Of a DNA stretch of 64,000 nt, positions 1 through 6,677 are shown in pieces. Both the position numbers and the translations under genes were made by a program. The DNA comes from Streptomyces sp. V2I9 (GTDB lineage: Bacteria > Actinomycetota > Actinomycetes > Streptomycetales > Streptomycetaceae): assembly GCF_030817475.1 (NCBI RefSeq), contig NZ_JAUSZJ010000002.1, positions 890,501 through 954,500 of the forward strand, in the 5' to 3' direction. Under the pieces are notes generated by a model. That model searched no databases and was not told the origin of the DNA. It worked only from the letters and a program-made list of their open reading frames with translations. How positions within the stretch are numbered: position 1 is the first letter of the stretch; the number at the start of each line of letters is the position of its first letter.

Positions 1-299
1 TGGGGAGTGACCGTCTGGGAGATGTCGGCGAGGACCTCGGCGTCGGCCAGGTGGACCCGTGCGCCGGCCGTGCGGGCCGCCTCGACGATGTCGGCGTACC
101 GGTCGGCGGCCTCGGCTGTGGCGAACAGCTCGATGAGGGTGGGCTGCCCGTCGCTGCCGCGGTGGACGGCGGCCTCGCGTACGGCCTGGGGCCCCTCGGC
201 GATGAACCTGCGCTCCTTGCCGCGGAAGTTGCGGCGGGCCAGCCGGCGGGCGGCGGCGACACGGGGGGAACGCGGGGAGATCAGTTCGTGGGTGCCCAT
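1..299 (-). CDS. TrmH/SpoU-family RNA 2'-O-methyltransferase, N-terminal part only
   Basis: The visible 99 codons start at ATG 299-297 and run off the left edge of the window, so the catalytic SPOUT knot is not seen. The N-terminal sequence MGTHELISPRSPRV, followed by RRNFRGKERRFIAEGPQAVR, is typical of the substrate-binding domain of actinobacterial TrmH-type 23S rRNA/tRNA ribose methyltransferases; the phrase FIAEGPQAV is the usual family signature. It lies downstream of rplT on the same strand, as in other Streptomyces, but a strong hairpin between the two suggests separate transcription. Family assignment is good; the exact rRNA or tRNA target is unknown. Confidence 0.85.
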   Translation of the reverse strand, partial: MGTHELISPRSPRVAAARRLARRNFRGKERRFIAEGPQAVREAAVHRGSDGQPTLIELFATAEAADRYADIVEAARTAGARVHLADAEVLADISQTVTP

Positions 300-375
300 G
301 GGCGGCGGCGAGCCTCTCTGCGTACGGCTGTGGCGGTGTGGGTGTCGTCGGCGGGGTGGGTCGGCGGGTCAACGC

Positions 376-412
376 ACCGGACCCGCAGGCGGCGTGCGTC
401 TGCGGGTCCGGT
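376..412 (-). terminator. Terminator after rplT
   Basis: A perfect 13-bp inverted repeat (376-388 with 400-412, 11-nt loop) lies 27 bp past the rplT stop. There is no T-tract, which is usual in Streptomyces. It separates the infC-rpmI-rplT operon from the methyltransferase gene. Confidence 0.75.
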
Positions 413-439
413 TCACATACCTGGAAGGAGGTACCTGGA

Positions 440-823
440 TCAGGCGGCCTTCGGGGCGTTGACGTCGCTCGGGAGGGCCTTCTGGGCGACCTCGACGAGG
501 GCGGCGAACGCGTTGGCGTCGTTGACCGCGAGCTCGGCCAGGATCTTGCGGTCCACCTCGATGTTGGCGGCCTTCAGACCCTGGATGAGGCGGTTGTACG
601 TCATACCGTTCTGGCGGGCAGCGGCGTTGATGCGCTGGATCCACAGCTGACGGAAGTCGCCCTTGCGCTTCTTGCGGTCGTTGTAGTTGTAGACCAGGGA
701 GTGGGTGACCTGCTCCTTGGCCTTGCGGTACAGGCGCGAACGCTGACCGCGGTAGCCGCTGGCGGCTTCGAGGATCGCCCGGCGCTTCTTGTGGGCGTTG
801 ACCGCCCGCTTGACGCGTGCCAC
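440..823 (-). CDS. rplT: 50S ribosomal protein L20
   Basis: This 127-residue protein is full length for bacterial L20, which binds 23S rRNA early in large-subunit assembly. The basic N-terminus [18 protein letters not shown] and the segment with [16 protein letters not shown] are diagnostic. The start is GTG 823-821, preceded by an AAGGAG Shine-Dalgarno. It is the last gene of the infC-rpmI-rplT operon, about 107 bp downstream of rpmI. In some bacteria L20 represses this operon through the leader RNA; whether that happens here is not shown by the sequence. Confidence 0.98.
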   Translation of the reverse strand: MARVKRAVNAHKKRRAILEAASGYRGQRSRLYRKAKEQVTHSLVYNYNDRKKRKGDFRQLWIQRINAAARQNGMTYNRLIQGLKAANIEVDRKILAELAVNDANAFAALVEVAQKALPSDVNAPKAA

Positions 824-930
824 TTGTTAACTCCTTGCAGCGGGGCCGTGGGTATCGGCACACGGCCCGGAAACGAATTGGTCCCGGTGTGATCGAGGTC
901 GCGCCTCCGGAACGGTCCGGAGGCCGGGCC

Positions 931-1125
931 TCACTTGCCGAGAAGCTTCTTGATCTTCTTGGCGTCGGCCGGAGCCACGACGACCGTGCCGGTCAGCGAG
1001 CGGGTCTTCTTGGACGACTTGTGCTCGAGCAGGTGGCGCTTGCCGGCCCTCTCGCGGAGCACCTTGCCGGAGCCGGTGATCTTGAAGCGCTTGCTGGCAC
1101 CGCTGTGCGTCTTGTTCTTCGGCAT
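931..1125 (-). CDS. rpmI: 50S ribosomal protein L35
   Basis: This 64-residue basic protein starts [20 protein letters not shown] and contains [15 protein letters not shown], both conserved L35 signatures. L35 is a small late-assembling component of the large ribosomal subunit. The start is ATG 1125-1123, with GAGGAGAG upstream as the ribosome-binding site. It is the middle gene of infC-rpmI-rplT, the standard bacterial order. The gap of about 120 bp after infC and 107 bp before rplT are long but carry no obvious strong terminator. Confidence 0.98.
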   Translation of the reverse strand: MPKNKTHSGASKRFKITGSGKVLRERAGKRHLLEHKSSKKTRSLTGTVVVAPADAKKIKKLLGK

Positions 1126-1246
1126 CGCGCCGTTCTCTCCTCGTCAGTGGCGCCCCTCACGGTGCGGGCACCGGACTGCAGGGGCGTCAGATCTCTATGG
1201 GGTTCCGGGGAGACCCTGGGGGCGCCTGGGTGGCAGCCCCCGAAGG

Positions 1247-1906
1247 TCACGCCTCGGAAGGTGTCTCGGCCGGAGCCTCGGCCGCCGCGGCCGGAGCCTC
1301 AGCGGTGTCACCCTCGGACGGTGCGTCGGTCGTGCCCTGACGCTCCGCCTTGCGGGCGGCCTGGGCCTCACGGGCTTCGGCCATGGCTTCGGTCTTCTTC
1401 TTGTGCGGGCCCAGAACCATGATCATGTTCCGGCCGTCCTGCTTCGGGTTGGACTCGATGAAGCCCAGGTCCTCGACGTCCGAAGCGAGACGCTGGAGCA
1501 GTCGGAAGCCCAGCTCGGGGCGGGACTGCTCACGACCACGGAACATGATCGTGATCTTGACCTTGTCGCCCTGCTTGAGGAACCGGACGACATGACCCTT
1601 CTTGGTGTCATAGTCGTGCGGGTCGATCTTCGGCCGGAGCTTCATCTCCTTGATGACCGTGTGCGCCTGGTTCTTGCGCGCCTCACGGGCCTTCATGGCC
1701 GACTCGTACTTGAACTTCCCGTAGTCCATGAGCTTGCACACGGGCGGACGGGCTGTCGCCGCCACCTCGACCAGGTCGAGGTCGTACTCCTGTGCGAGCT
1801 CCAGGGCCTTGGCAAGCGGAACAATCCCGACCTGCTCGCCACTGGGACCGACAAGTCGGACCTCGGGAACGCGAATCCGGTCGTTGATGCGGGGCTCGGC
1901 GCTGAT
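1247..1906 (-). CDS. infC: Translation initiation factor IF-3 with probable ATC start
   Basis: The protein (219 residues) begins [19 protein letters not shown] after the initiator and carries the IF3 N-domain, linker and C-domain ([34 protein letters not shown]). An Ala/Glu-rich actinobacterial tail follows. IF3 binds the 30S subunit and proofreads start codons. I place the start at ATC 1906-1904, where all IF3 homology begins. A strong GAGGAGG (1917-1911) sits just upstream, and no in-frame ATG or GTG is near. E. coli infC likewise uses a rare AUU start, which IF3 itself discriminates against, giving autoregulation. The reading frame stays open upstream to 2068, but without homology. It heads infC-rpmI-rplT. 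Confidence 0.93.
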   Translation of the reverse strand: MSAEPRINDRIRVPEVRLVGPSGEQVGIVPLAKALELAQEYDLDLVEVAATARPPVCKLMDYGKFKYESAMKAREARKNQAHTVIKEMKLRPKIDPHDYDTKKGHVVRFLKQGDKVKITIMFRGREQSRPELGFRLLQRLASDVEDLGFIESNPKQDGRNMIMVLGPHKKKTEAMAEAREAQAARKAERQGTTDAPSEGDTAEAPAAAAEAPAETPSEA

Positions 1907-2205
1907 GGATCCTCCTCGGTAGCACCACGCGACCGCCTGGCGGACAGCCGCGTAACGTCTTGTAACGTCAAGACCAACCGCGCCGGAATGCAAAAAATGC
2001 CCCGGACGGGACACAGGCGGGGCTCCAGGAACTACCGGAACACCGCCGCGGTCAACCGCGGGGCGCATCGGACGGCTCCATCGTCCGTACGGAACGATGG
2101 GGACCGTCTGACCGGTGACCCGCCGTCCGCGAGGACGGTCAGGTGGGAGATCGGAGCCTCCACTTGCGGGCCGGGCACACAGATGTCCGGCCGGTCGTTG
2201 TCTCA
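1907..2205 (-). promoter_or_regulatory. Structured infC leader region
   Basis: The roughly 400-bp gap between infC and the divergent DUF1844 gene is mostly infC leader. On the minus strand it contains several hairpins: 2078-2084 with 2094-2100 (7-bp arms), 2046-2051 with 2056-2061, and the T6-tailed hairpin at 1992-2023. A direct repeat of GACGTTAC with a 10-bp period lies at 1969-1962 and 1959-1952. Such a leader is typical of an autoregulated ribosomal-protein operon. The transcription start is not identifiable by eye; an AT-richer patch near 2207-2215 (TTAACCT on the minus strand) is a possible -10. Confidence 0.5.
1992..2023 (-). terminator. Hairpin plus T6 in the infC leader (candidate attenuator)
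   Basis: On the minus strand GCCCCG (2023-2018) can pair with CGGGGC (2004-1999), followed by A and six T residues (1997-1992). A T6 run directly after a GC stem is rare in this genome type. It lies about 86 nt upstream of the infC start, inside the leader, so it fits a transcription attenuator. The stem is only 6 bp with a 13-nt loop, so strength is uncertain. Confidence 0.5.
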
Positions 2206-2306
2206 GGTTAACAGCCCGGTCGCGGCGGCGCTAATCGCGCGTCCGGCGCCCTGGCCGGGGGCTCCCGGGGGACGGGGCGTCCTCCTCCTGGCCGTATCGT
2301 GTGGGC

Positions 2307-2669
2307 ATGAGCGACGCGACCCCCAGCAGTGAGAACCCCGGCTTCGACGACATGGCCCGCGACATCGCGGAGGTCCCCGCCGTCGAGGTCATCGTGACGG
2401 TCGCCGTCAATCTGATGAGCGCCGCCGCGGTGAAGCTCGGTCTCACGGAGGAAGGCGAGGACCACAAGGACCTCGACGAGGCCCGCAAGCTGGTCCACGC
2501 GCTGGCCGGGCTGCTGGACGCGAGCACCACGGAGATCAGCACCTTCCACGCCTCGCCGCTGCGCGACGGCCTGAAGTCCCTGCAGCTCGCCTTCCGCGAG
2601 GCGTCGCTGGTGCCGGACGAGCCGGGCCACGGCCCCGGCGAGAAGTACACGGGCCCGGTCTACGGCTAG
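2307..2669 (+). CDS. DUF1844 family protein
   Basis: This is a small acidic protein of 120 residues (MSDATPSSENPGFDDMARDI). The core, with VEVIVTVAVNLMSAAAVKLG and KDLDEARKLVHALAGLLD, is the hallmark of DUF1844, a helical family of unknown function found next to infC in actinobacteria. I chose ATG 2307; a GTG at 2301 is in frame, and neither has a clear ribosome-binding site, so the transcript may be leaderless. Its stop codon TAG (2667-2669) is part of the CTAG target duplication of the insertion sequence that follows. The protein is therefore intact, but its native terminator is now 949 bp further away. Confidence 0.85.
   Translation: MSDATPSSENPGFDDMARDIAEVPAVEVIVTVAVNLMSAAAVKLGLTEEGEDHKDLDEARKLVHALAGLLDASTTEISTFHASPLRDGLKSLQLAFREASLVPDEPGHGPGEKYTGPVYG
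2666..2669. repeat. CTAG target-site duplication, left copy
   Basis: CTAG at 2666-2669 matches CTAG at 3619-3622 on the other side of the element. Removing 2670-3622 restores continuous host sequence (TACGG-CTAG-CCGTT). CTAG is itself palindromic. Confidence 0.8.
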
Positions 2670-3618
2670 GTTCTGTCCGGCGGATCATGTGACCTTCCGA
2701 CTGGTCGCTCGTTGGTCCGGTCATGGGTCGGGGGGATTTGACGAATCGCGAGTGGTCGTTACTGGAACCGCATCTGCCACCTCTGGGTGGCCGGGGCGGT
2801 CGGTGGAACGACCACCGCACCGTGGTCAACGGGATGCTGTTCCGGGTCCGAACCGGTGTCCCGTGGCGTGACCTGCCGGAACGCTACGGCTCGTGGAAAA
2901 CCGTTTACGAACGGCATCGCCGCTGGTCGGCGGACGGCACCTGGGACCGGATCCTGCATTCGGTCCAGGCCGACGCCGACCTGGCGGGGCGTGTCGACTG
3001 GTCGATGGTCGGCGTCGACTCGACGTCCTGCCGGGCCCATCAGCACGCGGCCGGCGCACGCAGGACCCGGCCGCGGGTCCCGAAAAAAGGACGACGCCCC
3101 GGCACCACCGCCCCGACGAGGGACTCGGACGGTCCCGGGGCGGCCTGACCTGCAAGATCCACCTCGCCGGCGAAGGCGGCTGCCGCCCCATGGCCCTCCT
3201 GCTCACGCCGGGACAGTGGGGCGACGCACCGCAGATGATCGAGGTCCTGGACCGGATCCGAGTTCCGCGGCCGCTTGGCGGAAGGCCCCGGACCCGGCCG
3301 GACCACGTCAGCGGCGACAAGGCATACAGTTCCCGCCGAAACCGCCGCTACCTGCGAAGACGCGACATCCGGCACACGATCCCAGAACCGAAGGACCAGC
3401 GGGCCAACCGCCGCCGCAGGGGCAGCAACGGGGGCAGGCCCGCCGGCTTCGACCCCGACCACTACCGGCGCCGCAACGAGGTCGAGCGGACCATCAACCG
3501 GCTCAAGAACTCCCGCGCGGTCGCCACCCGTTACGACAAGAGGGCCTACGTCTTCCACGGCACTGTCACCGCCGCAGCGATCCGACTCTGGCTCCGTCAG
3601 TGATCCGCCGGACAGAAC
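2670..3618 (+). mobile_element. Complete IS5-family insertion sequence, 949 bp
   Basis: The ends are a perfect 18-bp inverted repeat starting GTTCTGTCC (2670-2687 and 3601-3618), flanked by CTAG on both sides. One transposase is split over two overlapping frames, which is typical of the IS427-like part of the IS5 family. Perfect ends, an intact catalytic triad and an intact target duplication suggest a recent insertion and a potentially active element. It has landed in the stop codon of the DUF1844 gene, in the same orientation as that gene. Read-through from that gene could reach the transposase. Confidence 0.93.
2723..3603 (+). CDS. IS5-family DDE transposase, made by -1 frameshift
   Basis: The first frame starts at ATG 2723 (MGRGDLTNREWSLLEPHLPP) and carries the first catalytic Asp in VGVDSTSC. 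The second frame carries GLTCKIHLAGEG, the second Asp in SGDKAYSS, and the Glu in RRNEVERTINRLKN, ending at TGA 3601 inside the right inverted repeat. The frames meet at a run of six A (3083-3088). A -1 slip on the second AAA there joins VPKK to RTTPRHH, giving about 293 residues. A TTA leucine codon at 2759-2761 would make translation depend on the bldA tRNA. The ribosome-binding site is weak. Confidence 0.9.
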
Positions 3619-3622
3619 CTAG
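3619..3622. repeat. CTAG target-site duplication, right copy
   Basis: This is the second copy of the CTAG duplication; host sequence resumes with CCGTTCCG at 3623. Confidence 0.8.
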
Positions 3623-3730
3623 CCGTTCCGCTTCCCCGTACGACCCGGCCGGAGCCGTTCACGCGTCGGCCGCCCCTTCCCCGTACGGACGGTCGCCTGC
3701 GCGCCCGCCGCACCTCCCCTGTACGCCACG

Positions 3731-3763
3731 GAGCCCGCCGTCCCCCCGTGGGACGGCGGGCTC
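3731..3763. terminator. Bidirectional terminator, 13-bp stem
   Basis: A perfect inverted repeat (3731-3743 with 3751-3763, 7-nt loop) lies 27 bp past the aquaporin stop. Before the IS arrived it also closed the convergent DUF1844 gene. Confidence 0.75.
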
Positions 3764-3790
3764 CCGTGCGTGTGCGCCGGGGACCGTTCC

Positions 3791-4528
3791 TCAGACGGCG
3801 TCCTCGGCCTCCGGGGTCAGGACGTTGGGGCAGGGGTGGGTGAGCCGGTGGGCACAGGCGGCGATCGCCCCGCCGACGAGGGGCGCGAGGATGAACAGCC
3901 AGAGCTGGGTCAGGGCCGCGCCGCCCGCGAAGAGCGCCGGGCCGAAGCTGCGCGCCGGGTTGACCGAGGTGCCGGTCAGCGGGATGCCCACCAGGTGGAT
4001 CGCGCCGAGCGCCAGGCCGATCGGCAGCCCGTCGAAGCCGACGACCGCCACTTTGTGCGTCACCGCGAGGACCACGTAGACGAGCAGGAACGTCAGCACC
4101 ACCTCGGCGAGGAACGCGCCGCCGATGTTGATGCCGACGGCCGACCGGTCCTCGTAGCCGTTGGTGCCGAACTCCCCGCTGGTCTCCAGGCCCGGGATCT
4201 GGTGGGCCAGCAGGAACAGCAGGGCCGCGCCGACGATCGCGCCGAGGAACTGCGCCACCCAGCGCTCGACGGCCGACCGGATGCCGATCCGGCCCGCCAC
4301 GTACATGCCCAGCGTCACCGCCGGGTTGACATGGCAGCCGGAGATCGGGCCGAGCGCGTAGGCGAGGGCGAGGAGGGTGAAACCGAACGTGAGGGCGATC
4401 CCCACCGTGCCGAGGTATTCGACGGCGACCACCGCGGACCCCACGGCGAAGAACACCAGCAGCAGAGTGCCGAGGAATTCGGACGCCACGATCCGCTTGT
4501 CCTCCGGCGCCACGATCCGCTTGTCCAT
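3791..4528 (-). CDS. aqpZ: Aquaporin (AqpZ-like water channel)
   Basis: This 245-residue MIP-family membrane protein has six predicted helices and both NPA boxes (HVNPAVT, NPA 68-70; SVNPARS, NPA 190-192). His178 and Arg193 sit where the narrow aromatic/Arg filter of water-selective AqpZ lies, which favours water over glycerol. The ATG at 4528 follows a GAGGTGG ribosome-binding site. The N-terminus holds a tandem repeat: DKRIVAPE followed by DKRIVASE, encoded by two adjacent 24-bp units (4525-4502, 4501-4478). It stands alone between the terminator and the SseB-like gene. Confidence 0.93.
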   Translation of the reverse strand: MDKRIVAPEDKRIVASEFLGTLLLVFFAVGSAVVAVEYLGTVGIALTFGFTLLALAYALGPISGCHVNPAVTLGMYVAGRIGIRSAVERWVAQFLGAIVGAALLFLLAHQIPGLETSGEFGTNGYEDRSAVGINIGGAFLAEVVLTFLLVYVVLAVTHKVAVVGFDGLPIGLALGAIHLVGIPLTGTSVNPARSFGPALFAGGAALTQLWLFILAPLVGGAIAACAHRLTHPCPNVLTPEAEDAV

Positions 4529-4633
4529 GGAACCACCTCGCGAGTAGGCCGGTATGCCGGATTTCTCCGATGTACCGGTTCATTCTCACGGCGAGGGGCG
4601 CTTCGCGCGCGTCGGGCGGGGGCCGGTCCCTCC

Positions 4634-5362
4634 TCAGCGGGCGAAGAGGGGTTCCCCGGGGGTGGGCGTGCCGGGCGGGAGGAGAGCCAGGTCCAGGCCC
4701 TTCACCAGCCGGGCCCGCAGGACGTCGCTGGCCGCCAGGGCTCCGGCGACGCGGCGGGCCGCCTCGGCGGGCACCGCGTCCGGGGCGAGGACGAGCGCGA
4801 GGGTGCCGTCCGCGCTGCCGGGCCCGAGGTGGGCGCGGACGACAGCGGGGTCTGCTGCGACGATCTCCCGGACGGCCTCGGCGACGGCGGGGTCCTGGAG
4901 CGGGTCGATGCTGGTGCGGTTCTCCGCGAGGGCCAGGAGCGCCTGTCCGCTCAGCTCGAAGGCGACGGGCCCGGCGAGGTCGAGCACGACGGTGTCGGCC
5001 TTCTCGTGGGCGGCGGCCTGGAGTGCCTGGTGCAGCGGCACGGCGACGGGGCGCGCCTGCGGGTCCCAGAGCGCCAGCGAGTCGGTGGAGGTGAAGGCGG
5101 GGAGCGCACGCCGGCCGCCGGCGCTGAGGGTGGGCACGGCCATGTCACTGGTCTTCTCGCGCCGCAACCCCTTGTCGTCCACCTCGACCTCGCCGAGGAC
5201 GGCGACGACGGGGACCAGGAGCCGGGCGTCGCGCAGGGCCGTGAGGACCGGGCCGACGGCACTCCGGTCCCGCGACCAGGCGTCCAGGGCGCTGGTCAGG
5301 GCGGGGGACGCCGAGCCGTCGTCGTCGGAGAAACCGGGGTCCGGAATGTTCTTGAGCTCCAC
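4634..5362 (-). CDS. SseB-family protein
   Basis: The 242-residue product starts VELKNIPDPGFSDDDGSASP. It has the SseB N-terminal domain (residues about 20-140, with RLLVPVVAVLGEVEVDDKGL and LPAFTSTDSLALW) and an SseB C-terminal domain after it. The family has no settled biochemical role in actinobacteria. I chose GTG 5362-5360: homology begins there, and a TACCCT -10-like motif sits only a few bases upstream, so the transcript is probably leaderless. The frame is open further upstream to 5482, without homology. Confidence 0.8.
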   Translation of the reverse strand: MELKNIPDPGFSDDDGSASPALTSALDAWSRDRSAVGPVLTALRDARLLVPVVAVLGEVEVDDKGLRREKTSDMAVPTLSAGGRRALPAFTSTDSLALWDPQARPVAVPLHQALQAAAHEKADTVVLDLAGPVAFELSGQALLALAENRTSIDPLQDPAVAEAVREIVAADPAVVRAHLGPGSADGTLALVLAPDAVPAEAARRVAGALAASDVLRARLVKGLDLALLPPGTPTPGEPLFAR

Positions 5363-5495
5363 GGGACGAGGGTAGTGCCTGACCGCCGGGGGGTCGCCCG
5401 CAGGTGCCGCGGAGGGCCGGAGCCACCGGAAGGGTGACGGATCGCGGGGCGGTGGGAGGCGGCCACCGGCGCGACGGTGCACCGGGCGGGCCCGG

Positions 5496-6677
5496 TCAGC
5501 GGCGGCCGGGGGTGGTGCGGCCGCGCCACAGGACGACGGCCACGGCCAGCAGCACCGCGCCGAGGCCGCCGGCGAGCGGGGCGACCCGGTCGGCCGTCAC
5601 CTCGTCGGTACGGAACGGGGCCGGGCCCTCGCCGAAGTACCGCCCCTGTCGTCCCGCCGGGGCCGCCTTGGCGCCCGGGTCCTCCGGGCGCAGCCGGGCA
5701 CCCGCCTCGATGGCCTCGGCCGGGTCGACGATGCCGTATCCGCGGGCGTCGTCACGGCCCCCGGCGGGAGCGTCACGGGCGGTGTCGGCGAGCAGCTTCT
5801 TGATCTGGGCCGGGCCGAGTCCGGGGTGGGCGGCACGGACCAGCGCGACCGCGCCGGAGACGAACGCGGCGGCTGCCGAGGTGCCCCACTCGATGTAGTA
5901 GTGCCCGTCCGGGTTGGCGACGACGATGTCGACGCCGGGGGCGCTGACGGTGGCGTACCAGCGGCGGGTGGAGAACGAGGCGTGCGTGCCGTACTCGTCG
6001 ACCGCGGCCACCGCGATCACTCCGGGGTACGCGGCCGGGTAGGAGATCCGGTCGCCCTTCTCGCCGCCGTTGCCCGCCGACGCGACCACGGGGATGCCCT
6101 TGGCGAGCGCGTACTGGATGGCCGAGTCCTCGCCCGGATCGGGGTGGGCGGACTCGCTGTCGTCGCCGAGGGAGAGGTTGATGACGTCGGCGCCGTTGTC
6201 GGCCGCCCAGCGGATACCCCGTGCGAGGGCGGCGCCGCGGGACTTGCGGGCCTTGGCGCGGGCCGGGTCCTTGGACTCCAGGATGACCCGGACCGGCAGG
6301 ATGCGGGCCTCGGGGGCGATGCCGAGGACACCGTCGGTGCGGCCGGGGCCGTTGCCGTGCCCGGCGATGATGCCGGCCATGGCGGTGCCGTGCAGGGCCC
6401 AGGAGGAGTCGCCGCGGGCCGCGCCGAAGCCGATGAGGTCCTTGCCGGGGAGCACCTGGCCCGCCAGGTCGGGATGGGCGTCGTCCACCCCGGTGTCCAG
6501 GACCGCGACGGTGACGCCCCGGCCACGGGTGGTCTGCCAGGCCCGGTCCGTGTGCAGGGCCTCCAGGGCCCACTGCTGGTCGCGGATGGCGTCCGCGTGG
6601 GCGGGGGCGGCGGGGGTGAGGGCGAGCACGGCGGCGGCGCAGACCGCGGCGAGGACGCGGTGGGGTCGTCGGGTCAT
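5496..6677 (-). CDS. Mycosin-like S8 serine protease (type VII secretion-associated MycP family)
   Basis: The 393-residue protein has an N-terminal signal peptide (about 1-29, cut near AHADA) and a subtilisin domain. The triad is Asp61 (VLDTGVDDAHPDL), His96 (LHGTAMAGIIAG) and Ser267 (WGTSAAAAFVSG), with oxyanion Asn203 in ASAGNGG. One C-terminal membrane helix near 365-384 ends in a basic tail. This signal-peptide, S8 and C-terminal anchor layout defines mycosins, the proteases of ESX systems. No EccB/C/D/E or WXG100 gene is present here, so it is an orphan in this window. Its ATG (6677) overlaps the stop of the upstream proline-rich gene (ATGA), so the two are probably translated together. 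Confidence 0.88.
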   Translation of the reverse strand: MTRRPHRVLAAVCAAAVLALTPAAPAHADAIRDQQWALEALHTDRAWQTTRGRGVTVAVLDTGVDDAHPDLAGQVLPGKDLIGFGAARGDSSWALHGTAMAGIIAGHGNGPGRTDGVLGIAPEARILPVRVILESKDPARAKARKSRGAALARGIRWAADNGADVINLSLGDDSESAHPDPGEDSAIQYALAKGIPVVASAGNGGEKGDRISYPAAYPGVIAVAAVDEYGTHASFSTRRWYATVSAPGVDIVVANPDGHYYIEWGTSAAAAFVSGAVALVRAAHPGLGPAQIKKLLADTARDAPAGGRDDARGYGIVDPAEAIEAGARLRPEDPGAKAAPAGRQGRYFGEGPAPFRTDEVTADRVAPLAGGLGAVLLAVAVVLWRGRTTPGRR

